From: a virus
DNA: 64,000 bases
Virus record (IMG/VR): IMGVR_UViG_3300020401_001763
Coordinates: 1-64,000 of that record
Direction: 5' to 3' (one strand)
A program made the position numbers and the translations under genes. Under the pieces are notes generated by a model. It was not told the origin of the DNA. It was given only the letters and a program-made list of their open reading frames with translations, and searched no databases. Shown in pieces: positions 23,984-31,142 of this stretch. The stretch's first letter is position 1, and each line of letters starts with the position of its first letter.

Positions 23984-24721
23984 ATGAGTTTAAAACTAAT
24001 TATGCCAATGGCCGGCAATGGTCAAAGATTCTTCGACGCAGGCTATAATAGGCCAAAGCCCTTGATTGATATTAAGGGTAAGCCGATGTTTAAAAGAGTA
24101 ATCGATAATCTTGGAATGGACGTTGATCCTGTTTGTATAGTAAGGCAAGATCATGTAACTGACTACGAGATAGATAAGAGAATTATCGAGCATCAGCCAA
24201 ATGCTAAGATCATTATTACTCCTGGGCTAACTGAAGGTGCAGCTTGTACGGTAAGATTAGCTACTAGTTTATTTAATAGTGAACCTATGATGGTTGCAAA
24301 TTGTGATCAGCTTATGGTTTGGGACGACCTTGGATTTAATGGCCTGTGCGCTAGTGAAAAATTCAAAGGTGGAATTATTCCTACTTTTATTCCTAAGCAT
24401 GAAGAGCCTATTCATAGTTACGTAAGAGTAGATGAAAATAACGAAGTACTTGAACTAGCAGAAAAGAAACTAATATCTAATATAGCTACTGTTGGAGTTT
24501 ACTACTTTGGTAGCGAATCTGAATGGTGCGCGGCTCATGCCAAGCAAATGGATAACGATGATAGAACTAATGGAGAGTTCTATCTCGCTCCAACTTATAA
24601 TTATATTTCGCATCCAGTTGGAATATACCCTGTCGATCATATGATCGGCATGGGTACACCAGAAGAACTAGATGCTTTAGTTGAAAGCGAATGGATGGAA
24701 AGGTTAGACGAAATATCATGA
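23984..24721 (+). CDS. Sugar-phosphate nucleotidyltransferase
   Basis: This protein has 245 residues from ATG 23984, which has AAAGGT upstream and starts at the family's usual N-terminus. An in-frame TTG at 23930 overlaps the previous gene. The sequence LIMPMAGNGQRF at 4-15 is the NTP-binding loop, RPKPLIDIKGKPM at 22-34 the signature lysine region, and ANCDQLMVW near 104-112 the metal Asp strand. It should activate a sugar phosphate (or similar alcohol phosphate) as NDP- or CDP-sugar for the adjacent transferases. The stop overlaps the next ATG. Confidence 0.85.
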   Translation: MSLKLIMPMAGNGQRFFDAGYNRPKPLIDIKGKPMFKRVIDNLGMDVDPVCIVRQDHVTDYEIDKRIIEHQPNAKIIITPGLTEGAACTVRLATSLFNSEPMMVANCDQLMVWDDLGFNGLCASEKFKGGIIPTFIPKHEEPIHSYVRVDENNEVLELAEKKLISNIATVGVYYFGSESEWCAAHAKQMDNDDRTNGEFYLAPTYNYISHPVGIYPVDHMIGMGTPEELDALVESEWMERLDEIS

Positions 24722-25449
24722 AAATAGCTGTGTGCATATCAGGAGTTCCTAGAGGAAAAGTTAGAAGAAACATTGAACATTTAGAAATGGCCTTTGAAGG
24801 CGCTGATTTCTTTTATGCTACATGGAATGAAACTAGTAATGGAATATCTGAAAGCCTTGGAGCTTCCACATATCCAGAACCTAAGATGCATTATAATCCA
24901 TGGAGTGAATGTGTTACAATATGTAAAGCTCCAAAATATAAAGCTTACAAAGAAGACTTCTTAAGAAAAGGTCCACTATCTACTAAAAAGAAACTTCTCA
25001 ATGCTACTAAACAAATCTTAGCTCATGCTTATCAGGTAGAAGATTTGCCAGAAGAATATGATATGATTGTCAGAGCTAGATGGGATACGTTCACGTCTAT
25101 AAAGGTTGACTTCGAAAAATATTTACAAGATTCTTATAATAATCAACAGGCCATAGGTTTTGCTATAAGAGGCAGTAGATGGATAGACGTAAATAAATTT
25201 AGAGATATAGACCATATGTACATAGACGAAAATACAGATAAAAGTTGGAGTAGAGATTGGTCTTACTGGCTAAACGATAATTTGATACTACATCCTAGAA
25301 AAATATTTGATCCGGTCAGAGTCAAGTTACTTCATAGAATGAAAGGCCTTTTGCCTTGTGAGTTTGGTTGGTATCAAGTACTAAGCAATAATGATAACCA
25401 CCATTGTGTGTATGGTGGAGCCGCTATCGAAAGATTTGTAGATAGATAA
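24718..25449 (+). CDS. Putative glycosyltransferase-like phage protein
   Basis: This 243-residue protein starts MKIAVCISGVPRGK, with a strand-loop typical of the first nucleotide-binding segment. FFYATWNE at 36-43 and EEYDMIVRARWDTF at about 112-125 follow, like a family of uncharacterised glycosyltransferase-like proteins in phages and marine bacteria, where the RARWD takes the place of DxD. It is cytoplasmic. Context in the cassette supports sugar transfer, but family assignment is tentative. Confidence 0.62.
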   Translation: MKIAVCISGVPRGKVRRNIEHLEMAFEGADFFYATWNETSNGISESLGASTYPEPKMHYNPWSECVTICKAPKYKAYKEDFLRKGPLSTKKKLLNATKQILAHAYQVEDLPEEYDMIVRARWDTFTSIKVDFEKYLQDSYNNQQAIGFAIRGSRWIDVNKFRDIDHMYIDENTDKSWSRDWSYWLNDNLILHPRKIFDPVRVKLLHRMKGLLPCEFGWYQVLSNNDNHHCVYGGAAIERFVDR

Positions 25450-25860
25450 ATGCTCGACACGCTGTTTAAGAGATACAAATCTAAAAGACCTCATGTTTAT
25501 TACTATGAGAGAGAATTATTTAAGCACAAAATATACCCTGTAAATTTACTACAAGTAGGAATGGACACCACACTACAAGTTTGGCTTAAGTACTTACAAA
25601 ACGCAAACATATATTGTATCGATAGCTTTAATAATTCACAACCAGCTAATTATAGTTTTTTAGATGAGAAAAGATTATTTTGGTCAAGATGTAATCCTAG
25701 TGATAGAAAATCAGTAGATAAGATTATGAAAGAAGTATGGAACAAACCAAGATTTGACATCATTATAGATAATACTAACAACTTTGAAAATCTTAAAAGA
25801 TATTGTATTGGAAAATACTACGCAGAGAAAAAAGATGAAGTCATTTGCCATAGTTGTTAA
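25450..25860 (+). CDS. Methyltransferase-like protein, probably shortened
   Basis: This 136-residue protein resembles the first half of a class I methyltransferase: NLLQVGMDTTLQVW (about 33-46) as a degenerate glycine loop, NIYCIDSFN as strand 2 with its acidic end, and FDIIIDNTNNFENL as motif IV. The expected C-terminal strands are missing, since the frame closes after a further 20 residues while the next gene opens inside it. It could be a decayed or split enzyme. Confidence 0.5.
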   Translation: MLDTLFKRYKSKRPHVYYYERELFKHKIYPVNLLQVGMDTTLQVWLKYLQNANIYCIDSFNNSQPANYSFLDEKRLFWSRCNPSDRKSVDKIMKEVWNKPRFDIIIDNTNNFENLKRYCIGKYYAEKKDEVICHSC

Positions 25861-26536
25861 AGACAACAAGATATCAGAAGCTGGATTTGAAGAGCTTAAA
25901 AGAACGTGGGGATCTTACGGATACGAGTACTCTTCACTTGAAAAACATTATGCGACTCCTCTAGATAAAGTTGAAGGTTACTGCGCTGGAAATGGATTAG
26001 TGTGGAATTATCCATGGGAAGGCGAAGTACTAGATATAAAAAGCGGACTTACTAAAAAAGCGTATCCAACTACGAACAGACTAGCAAGAATATCTTGTTT
26101 TATGAGTCATTGGTATCTTTGGCAAAAGTGTATAAAATTAGATGAAATGATTTTAATATTTGAGCATGATGCCAAACTTATAAAACAGTTACCTAGTGTA
26201 AGGACTTTTCATCGGTCTACATTTGATATTATTGGTATTAATGATCCTTCTATGGCTACTAGAAAATCTAAACTGTATCACGATTTAATTCTTAAAAATC
26301 CAGAAAAGATTCAGCCAGTTCCAACTATAGACGAAGTGCATGTGCCACAAGGATTAGCTGGTAATTCTGCTTATGTGATAAAACCATCTGGAGCTAAGAA
26401 GATGATTGAACTTACAAAAGAACATGGAATGTGGCCAAACGATGCACTTATGTGTAAACAACTAATATCTACATTAGGTGTTACACGAAACTTTTACTCT
26501 ACAATTCAAGGATTGAGGTCAACGACAACACTATGA
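25835..26536 (+). CDS. GT25-like glycosyltransferase
   Basis: This protein has 233 residues from ATG 25835, which overlaps the preceding gene by 26 nt. SCFMSHWYLWQKC at 87-99 and LIFEHDAKL at 107-115 match the GT25 (LPS-type) pattern in which a conserved cysteine/serine loop precedes the acidic metal motif. Here the usual EDD is EHD. GNSAYVIKPSGAKKMIE near 195-211 is also family-like. The next gene is a diverged paralogue. The acceptor is unknown. Confidence 0.7.
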   Translation: MKSFAIVVKDNKISEAGFEELKRTWGSYGYEYSSLEKHYATPLDKVEGYCAGNGLVWNYPWEGEVLDIKSGLTKKAYPTTNRLARISCFMSHWYLWQKCIKLDEMILIFEHDAKLIKQLPSVRTFHRSTFDIIGINDPSMATRKSKLYHDLILKNPEKIQPVPTIDEVHVPQGLAGNSAYVIKPSGAKKMIELTKEHGMWPNDALMCKQLISTLGVTRNFYSTIQGLRSTTTL

Positions 26537-27183
26537 CAAATTACTATGTAATCACTATGATGGACAACAAAAGATCTACTCAGGTCGCGAGAAGATGTAT
26601 TGAAAGTGGAAAGAAGCTTGGATATAATATATTAATGTTTAAAGCTTTTACACCAGATAACTGCAATCCAGAAGAAGTGGCGATCTATAATGATTTACCA
26701 CTAAAAGGATTTGAAGAAAAATATAGCAGAACTGGAAACTGTATATCTGGATTTTTAAGTCATTTTCATCTATGGAAACTTACTGTGGCTAATAACACTC
26801 CAACTTTTATATTTGAACACGATGCAGTGATTCTCAATAAACTTCCAGACATTACTAATTACGATATCTTATCGGTTGGAAAGCCTTCCTATGGAAACTT
26901 TAACATTCCAACTTTCTTAGGTGAAGGTCCACTAACTTCAAAAAGGTACTTCCCTGGCGCTCATGGATACAGAGTAACACCAAAAGGCGCACAAATGTTA
27001 ATTGATGAAGCTAAACATACAGCTGGTCCTACTGACGTGTTTATTCACGTAGATAAATTTCAGTATCATTTAGGAGAAACTTATCCATGGTCAGTAGAAG
27101 CTAACGACTCATTTACTACGATTCAAAGACAAGAAGGCTGTTTAGCAAAACATAATTATGGTGAAACTTATGAAATTATATGA
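26533..27183 (+). CDS. GT25-like glycosyltransferase, paralogue
   Basis: This 216-residue protein has the same order as its neighbour: GFLSHFHLWKL at 73-83, FIFEHDAV at 92-99 and HGYRVTPKGAQMLIDEA near 151-167. The two probably arose by tandem duplication and now differ strongly. A cytoplasmic sugar transferase using the nucleotide sugar made in this cassette is a reasonable guess. It is linked by ATGA to the gene before it and overlaps the next. Confidence 0.68.
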   Translation: MTNYYVITMMDNKRSTQVARRCIESGKKLGYNILMFKAFTPDNCNPEEVAIYNDLPLKGFEEKYSRTGNCISGFLSHFHLWKLTVANNTPTFIFEHDAVILNKLPDITNYDILSVGKPSYGNFNIPTFLGEGPLTSKRYFPGAHGYRVTPKGAQMLIDEAKHTAGPTDVFIHVDKFQYHLGETYPWSVEANDSFTTIQRQEGCLAKHNYGETYEII

Positions 27184-27808
27184 TGAAGCTTTCGTCACTG
27201 GTTGCGATAAAGGACACGAATGGATTCTTCCATGGTTCTTAAATAATTACAAACAACATGTTAATGTACCATTAGTGTTTGCTAACTTTGGTTTAACTGA
27301 AGAAGGCTTAAACCTTGTTAAAGATCATGCTCATGCAATCATGGACTTAACTTCAGCAGAAGAAAAAGGCTGGTTTAAAAAACCATTATCTATGCTAAAG
27401 TGTCCGGCAAAGAAGACTGTTTGGATAGATACCGACTGTCAGATTAAAGAAGACGTATCCGATATATTTGATCTTATTGAAGAAGGTAAACTTTATATGG
27501 TAGAAGATAAACCATGGACTCAAAGGCGAGGAGAGGTTTGGCATAACTCCGGTGTGGTTGGTTTCGTAGGCAAGCCACCGATACTATATCAATGGGTAAA
27601 AGCTGTAAAAGAAAATCCTACGGTAGGAGATCAAGAAACTTTACATTCGATACTTAATCCTATAACTAAGATCGGTAACATCGCTGACTTGCCTAATAGA
27701 TATAATGTTATGAGGTTACAAGTTGAACACGATAGTTACAAAGGACCGGTAAGTATAATGCATTGGACCGGTCGAAAAGGTAAAGATAGAATTAGGAATA
27801 TGTTATGA
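27170..27808 (+). CDS. GT-A fold glycosyltransferase-like protein
   Basis: This protein has 212 residues from ATG 27170 (GGTGA upstream). An in-frame ATG at 27158 adds four residues. The motif KKTVWIDTDCQI at 81-92 contains the DxD (D87, D89), and WHNSGVVGFVGKP near 124-136 resembles the NxGV motif of GT8-like enzymes. There is no signal sequence. Confidence 0.68.
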   Translation: MKLYDEAFVTGCDKGHEWILPWFLNNYKQHVNVPLVFANFGLTEEGLNLVKDHAHAIMDLTSAEEKGWFKKPLSMLKCPAKKTVWIDTDCQIKEDVSDIFDLIEEGKLYMVEDKPWTQRRGEVWHNSGVVGFVGKPPILYQWVKAVKENPTVGDQETLHSILNPITKIGNIADLPNRYNVMRLQVEHDSYKGPVSIMHWTGRKGKDRIRNML

Positions 27809-28425
27809 AGAAAGTTGTACACGTAATTGGTAACGGCGACCAAGCATCTTTATTTCACAAAGAACATCGGACTGGAATGAAACTAACATGTAATATTCCA
27901 CCATGGCCAGTAGCTGGAGCTTATGGTACTATCATGGTAGATTTTAAAATGATGAGAGCGTTACATGAAGGTTCACTTACTATCCCTGGCGATTGGATAT
28001 TAGGAATGAGACCGAAGATATGGATGGATCAACAACCATCTTTCTTTATTAAGCATTCTCATCAAGTTAAAGAATTTTATACAGTTCTTCCAAAATACGT
28101 CGCAAACTATACAGATTTTAATTGTGGTCATATGGCAGTACACTACGCCGCAAATAAAGTTAAAGCAGAAGAAATACATTTATACGGATTTGATTCTATA
28201 TTTGATTTTAATCTAAGAAGCTGTTCTGATTTTTATCTTGGATCTGATAGAGGTAATATGAACACAAATAGATTAGCTAATAACTGGAGACCAGTATGGC
28301 AAAACATGTTTAAAGAGTTTCCAGACACTACTTTTGTTCTACATCACATACACGATGCGATAAAGTTTCAAGTTCCTGATAACGTTGAAGTAATAACTTA
28401 TTCTAGTAAGGCCGTAATGACTTAA
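27805..28425 (+). CDS. Conserved cassette protein, possible sugar-transfer enzyme
   Basis: This 206-residue protein begins VVHVIGNGDQASLF, a glycine-containing nucleotide-binding-like start, with NCGHMAVHYAANK and EIHLYGFDSIFDFNLRS (about 110-145) as conserved motifs. Similar proteins accompany glycosyltransferases in marine phages and bacteria and resemble MptE/DUF115-like proteins in their GNG..S and YGFD motifs. That link is weak. It is the last gene of the cassette and is followed by a terminator. Confidence 0.55.
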   Translation: MKKVVHVIGNGDQASLFHKEHRTGMKLTCNIPPWPVAGAYGTIMVDFKMMRALHEGSLTIPGDWILGMRPKIWMDQQPSFFIKHSHQVKEFYTVLPKYVANYTDFNCGHMAVHYAANKVKAEEIHLYGFDSIFDFNLRSCSDFYLGSDRGNMNTNRLANNWRPVWQNMFKEFPDTTFVLHHIHDAIKFQVPDNVEVITYSSKAVMT

Positions 28426-28454
28426 AAAAAAATTCACTTTGAGGTGATTTTTTT
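28424..28454 (+). terminator. Rho-independent terminator
   Basis: An A-run and TTCAC pair with GTGA plus a T-run around TTTGAG (TCAC/GTGA core, extended by A:T pairs with one bulge), ending with seven T. It closes the 21466-28425 cassette and directly abuts the next promoter. Confidence 0.78.
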
Positions 28455-28455
28455 G

Positions 28456-28484
28456 TTTACATTCTTGTTTTTTTATGGTATAAT
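28456..28484 (+). promoter_or_regulatory. sigma70-like promoter
   Basis: TTTACA (28456-28461), a 17-bp spacer and TATAAT (28479-28484). It starts the operon containing the HExxH protein. Confidence 0.85.
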
Positions 28485-28511
28485 ATAACTATAAAATGAA
28501 GAGGACACAAG

Positions 28512-28922
28512 ATGTTAATAGTTAATGTACAAGGCGGAACAGCACAGAAAAGGCAACTAGCCGAAGACCTTTGTTATTTTGTAGCACAAAGGTACAAGTT
28601 CTCTCCAAAAAAAGAAATAGAAATAGATGTCAACATCAAGAGTATTGATGGTGCACAGGGTTTTTGTATGGACTGTGATGATGGTCTATATGAGATAGAA
28701 ATAGATAACAAAATTACTGGTGACGATTTTATTACATGTGTACTACACGAACTAGTACACGTCAAGCAGTACGTTAAGAAAGAACTACACGATTGTGGTT
28801 GCGTTCAAATGTACAAAAAGGTGGCTTACGAAACTGATATGAATTATCTTGATAAGCCATGGGAAAAAGAAGCATATAAAATGCAAGAAGTATTATTGGA
28901 GGAGTATAAAAATGCTAGCTGA
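28512..28922 (+). CDS. Putative zinc metallopeptidase (HExxH)
   Basis: This protein has 136 residues. H79-E-L-V-H83 lies in a hydrophobic helix (TCVLHELVHVKQYV), the zincin active site, with a later acidic helix WEKEAYKMQE that could give the third ligand (E near 118). Length and layout resemble small SprT-like or phage M-type peptidases. It lacks a signal peptide, so it is cytoplasmic. The target may be a phage or host protein and is not known. Its promoter is at 28456 and AAGAGG precedes the start. Confidence 0.68.
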   Translation: MLIVNVQGGTAQKRQLAEDLCYFVAQRYKFSPKKEIEIDVNIKSIDGAQGFCMDCDDGLYEIEIDNKITGDDFITCVLHELVHVKQYVKKELHDCGCVQMYKKVAYETDMNYLDKPWEKEAYKMQEVLLEEYKNAS

Positions 28923-29127
28923 AGGAGCAACAGAATACGGTTACAGAGGACTGGCCGAGATAGAACTCTTAAAAAAACAAATAGCTGAGGATACTAAAGA
29001 AAAGTACACGCTATACAAGCGTATCAAAGAGTTAACTGAATTACTGGAAGAGCATAAAAAGATAAATCAAGCTTTGAAAGCTGAATTACCACAAAATGTA
29101 ATTGAAAAAATAATTCAAAAAAAGTGA
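28912..29127 (+). CDS. Small coiled-coil protein
   Basis: This protein has 71 residues. ATG 28912 overlaps the end of the peptidase gene and has GGAGG upstream. After a short head (MLAEGATEYGYRG), residues 15-65 are a heptad coiled coil rich in K, E and L. The function is unknown. Its final lysine codons run into the repeated promoter block. Confidence 0.6.
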   Translation: MLAEGATEYGYRGLAEIELLKKQIAEDTKEKYTLYKRIKELTELLEEHKKINQALKAELPQNVIEKIIQKK

Positions 29128-29136
29128 AAAAAGTCC

Positions 29137-29165
29137 TTTACATTTGCTTAAAAGTATGGTATAAT
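29137..29165 (+). promoter_or_regulatory. sigma70-like promoter (repeat copy 1)
   Basis: TTTACA (29137-29142), 17 bp, TATAAT (29160-29165). The block 29124-29178 aligns without gaps to 30639-30693 with 5 differences in 55. Transcription should begin near 29172, so the following 249 bases up to the ATG at 29421 form a long leader. Confidence 0.85.
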
Positions 29166-29171
29166 ATATCT

Positions 29172-29400
29172 ATAAAATGGAAAAAGAAATGAAAACAAAA
29201 GTGGAGAAAATCAATGACATAGCGAAGGTAACCGGCAGGATGTGTGATGGACAACGAGATGACGAGAAGCACATCGGGATTTACAGGTACGGAACTACCC
29301 AGGGAATCAGCGGCGGAGTATAAAACGTTCCCCTCCTTACTATGGGGCCGATAGGTCGGTAAGGAGGATGGTATTGACAACGGCCCCAAAGAATTTATAA
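29172..29400 (+). ncRNA. Candidate structured RNA or cis-regulatory leader with H-type pseudoknot
   Basis: This stretch is visibly richer in G and C than its surroundings and lies between a strong promoter and the gene at 29421. Predicted helices are: GATGTG 29239-29244 with CACATC 29270-29275; GGTA 29286-29289 with TACC 29296-29299; GGGAA 29302-29306 with TTCCC 29328-29332; CCTCCTTAC 29332-29340 with GTAAGGAGG 29359-29367 (9 bp); and TGGGGCCG 29343-29350 with CGGCCCCA 29381-29388 (8 bp). The last two interlock as an H-type pseudoknot. No known riboswitch is recognised. A 48-codon frame (29177-29323) crosses it, but its codons are unlike the phage's and it lacks a ribosome site. Confidence 0.6.
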
Positions 29401-29420
29401 GCGAAACTGAGGAGTACATT

Positions 29421-29624
29421 ATGAAAATTTTAAAAGCAATCAAAGATATTAAATTTGACAATGGAGTTTCCGAGCCCATTGTCATGGCTTCTGCAGCTGG
29501 TTGGTACGTAGGTGCAATCGATAATAGTGAAGGCTTTATTCAGCCTTACGATAGATACACCGGCTACTATGCCACTTCTGGCGAAGCCGAAACAGTTTTG
29601 GACGGGCATTTTAGCAATGCCTAG
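29421..29624 (+). CDS. Small conserved phage protein downstream of structured leader
   Basis: This protein has 67 residues. GAGGAG precedes the ATG. IVMASAAGWYVGAI (about 20-33) and PYDRYTGYYATSGEAETVL (about 42-60) look like a compact beta domain common in small marine phage proteins. No function is known. Its expression may be controlled by the pseudoknot leader. The stop overlaps the following start. Confidence 0.65.
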   Translation: MKILKAIKDIKFDNGVSEPIVMASAAGWYVGAIDNSEGFIQPYDRYTGYYATSGEAETVLDGHFSNA

Positions 29625-29832
29625 TCCATCCGAACTACAAGCAATGACGCCGCTATTTCTTCAACTCCTCTTCTTCGCGGTAGCTGGCGCATTGCTCGTA
29701 GGCACTTTCGTATCGATCGTCGGTTTGATGTATCGATACGCTCTTTTTATAGTATTAGTGCTGTTAGTATTCGTCAGCATTAACTATGGAATTATTGATA
29801 TAAATAAGTTAATACAGGGAGTTGGCGTATGA
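29617..29832 (+). CDS. Small two-helix membrane protein
   Basis: This protein has 71 residues from ATG 29617, which overlaps the previous stop. A second ATG lies at 29644. Hydrophobic helices are at about 12-34 and 38-55. Size and topology would suit a class II holin, but there is no endolysin gene beside it, so this stays a guess. ATGA overlap with the next gene. Confidence 0.55.
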   Translation: MPSPSELQAMTPLFLQLLFFAVAGALLVGTFVSIVGLMYRYALFIVLVLLVFVSINYGIIDINKLIQGVGV

Positions 29833-29984
29833 TTAGGTGGTTTGATTATATGATCATAGCACCGTTCGCTTACGTGCTATCAAAATCATTTATTATTGGA
29901 GCTTATGACTTTACTATTATTTCATATTTGCTCTATGTGGTCTATTGTGTGAAAAGAAAATCATGGGAAGGTAAAAAAGTATGA
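29829..29984 (+). CDS. Very small membrane protein
   Basis: This 51-codon frame is joined by 4-nt overlaps to both neighbours. It carries one or two hydrophobic segments (about 8-22 and 27-41) and a basic C-terminus. It may act with the membrane protein before it. The function is unknown. Confidence 0.55.
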   Translation: MIRWFDYMIIAPFAYVLSKSFIIGAYDFTIISYLLYVVYCVKRKSWEGKKV

Positions 29985-30340
29985 CTATGCATCTAATGCC
30001 AGTTTATTATAATAATAATAACAGCAAAAAACGTAAACCTTTTCGAAAGCCAGGGTGGCAAAAAGCTCAGGCCGAACATGACGCTTGGCTAAAAAAGCGT
30101 GGTGTTCATCCTAGTCAACTTAAAAACAAAGAGAAGTCTAGTGGCAACCGTATTCCGGACTATTCATCAGATCGTAAGAGCGTCCCGACGTCGAACTATG
30201 TCGGTCCAATCGAAGGCCGTAAAGCAGCAAAAGTCTACAGTGGTGACTACATCGTCGGCATCGCAACCATGCACAAATCAAACGCAGTCCCTGTTGGAAG
30301 AGGCGATGACGTCAAGTCGTACGCTAAAATGAGAAGGTAA
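29981..30340 (+). CDS. Conserved phage protein
   Basis: This 119-residue basic protein has the conserved blocks GWQKAQAEHDAWLKKRGV (about 25-42), RIPDYSSDRKSVPTSN and IATMHKSNAVPVG (about 93-105). I recognise these from many T4-like phages, and no role is established. Codon use is slightly more GC-rich near its end than in neighbours. Confidence 0.68.
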   Translation: MTMHLMPVYYNNNNSKKRKPFRKPGWQKAQAEHDAWLKKRGVHPSQLKNKEKSSGNRIPDYSSDRKSVPTSNYVGPIEGRKAAKVYSGDYIVGIATMHKSNAVPVGRGDDVKSYAKMRR

Positions 30341-30346
30341 CAATTT

Positions 30347-30422
<76 letters not shown>

Positions 30423-30438
30423 ATTATGGAGAAGAGGA

Positions 30439-30642
30439 ATGGAACTATTTTTAGTAGCTACACTTTGGATGATAGCTAATAAAGAGTTTGTCGTAACCGC
30501 AAGCAAACAAGTTGACGATGGTTACAAGTGGCATAAGGTAGAATGCAGAAAACCAGACGAAAATATACCCCATGTTAAAATAAAATCCCCAAACGGAAGA
30601 GAATATATTTGCTTAAAGCTAAAAAAAATCACCTTGAAGTGA
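30439..30642 (+). CDS. Small phage protein with signal-like N-terminus
   Basis: This protein has 67 residues. ATG 30439 with GAAGAGG upstream is preferred because an in-frame ATG at 30388 lies inside the tRNA gene. The hydrophobic start (MELFLVATLWMIA) looks like a short signal, followed by a domain with two cysteines (VECRKP and YICLKL). It may be a periplasmic protein. No family is recognised. Confidence 0.6.
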   Translation: MELFLVATLWMIANKEFVVTASKQVDDGYKWHKVECRKPDENIPHVKIKSPNGREYICLKLKKITLK

Positions 30643-30651
30643 AAAAAGTCC

Positions 30652-30680
30652 TTTACATTTGCTCAAAAGTATGATAGAAT
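30652..30680 (+). promoter_or_regulatory. sigma70-like promoter (repeat copy 2)
   Basis: TTTACA (30652-30657), 17 bp, TAGAAT (30675-30680). It is nearly identical in sequence to the promoter block at 29124-29178 and, like it, begins at the end of a lysine-coding tail. It drives the gp33/gp32-side operon. Confidence 0.78.
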
Positions 30681-30711
30681 ATACTTATAAAATAAAAAAT
30701 GAGGAGTTGTT

Positions 30712-30903
30712 ATGGATATGAATATGTTAGTAGATATGTTAGCTAGGATGACAGCTGTAGAAAAAGTACAGTTTGTCGAAAAGCTTTGTGATACGCATCC
30801 TAATTTAGCTTTTGAAATCAGTAACTCAATTGAGGTTACTATGATGGATAAAGTCTTTTTGGAAAACGAAAAGAAAGTACAGGCTGCGAGGCAAGTAGTA
30901 TGA
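30712..30903 (+). CDS. Small helical phage protein
   Basis: This 63-residue protein is helical throughout, with the conserved-looking MTAVEKVQFVEKLC and HPNLAFEISNSIE. AGGAG precedes the ATG. It belongs to a small family in T4-like marine phages that precedes gene 33. The function is unknown. Confidence 0.62.
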   Translation: MDMNMLVDMLARMTAVEKVQFVEKLCDTHPNLAFEISNSIEVTMMDKVFLENEKKVQAARQVV

Positions 30904-31142
30904 AAAATCCTATAGCAAAATATCTAATGTGTTCTTATGCTTACTATGAGCAAGGTGATCCACTTATAACGGATCAAGAGTTTGACGAGTTAGCTAAGTA
31001 CATATTAGCTAATTATGATAATATAGAACATATGCACAAGCATCTTGTGACTATAGGTGATTTGGAAGCTGGTACTTACTTAGGTAAATATCCAGCAATG
31101 GTTAAAGGCGCAGTTGGAAGTTATAGAAGGGGAGAAAGATAA
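30900..31142 (+). CDS. Small protein resembling NAD-dependent DNA ligase domain Ia
   Basis: This protein has 80 residues. YAYYEQGDPLITDQEFDELAKY (about 13-34) resembles the helical Ia subdomain of LigA, which closes over the NMN half of NAD, where the pattern is YY....P..SD.EYD.L. The rest of a ligase is absent. It could be a captured domain or a regulator. Its 3' end overlaps the next gene. Confidence 0.6.
   Translation: MKNPIAKYLMCSYAYYEQGDPLITDQEFDELAKYILANYDNIEHMHKHLVTIGDLEAGTYLGKYPAMVKGAVGSYRRGER

Noticed and set aside
29143-29151. T4 MotA box (TTTGCTTAA) within the 29137 promoter
   Set aside because: The distance to the -10 box (8 bp) is too short for a middle promoter, and a full -35 TTTACA already explains the site.
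29177-29323. 48-codon open frame in the structured leader
   Set aside because: It starts about 5 nt from the predicted transcript start with no ribosome site. Its codons (CGA, AGG, GGC, ATC, CAC) differ from the rest of the window, and the bases are better explained by RNA helices.
29617-29832. Holin
   Set aside because: Two helices and small size fit, but no endolysin or conserved holin sequence supports it. Kept as membrane protein only.
30426-30479. Short frame starting at ATG 30426 just after the tRNA
   Set aside because: It runs for only 17 codons and conflicts with the well-supported start at 30439.
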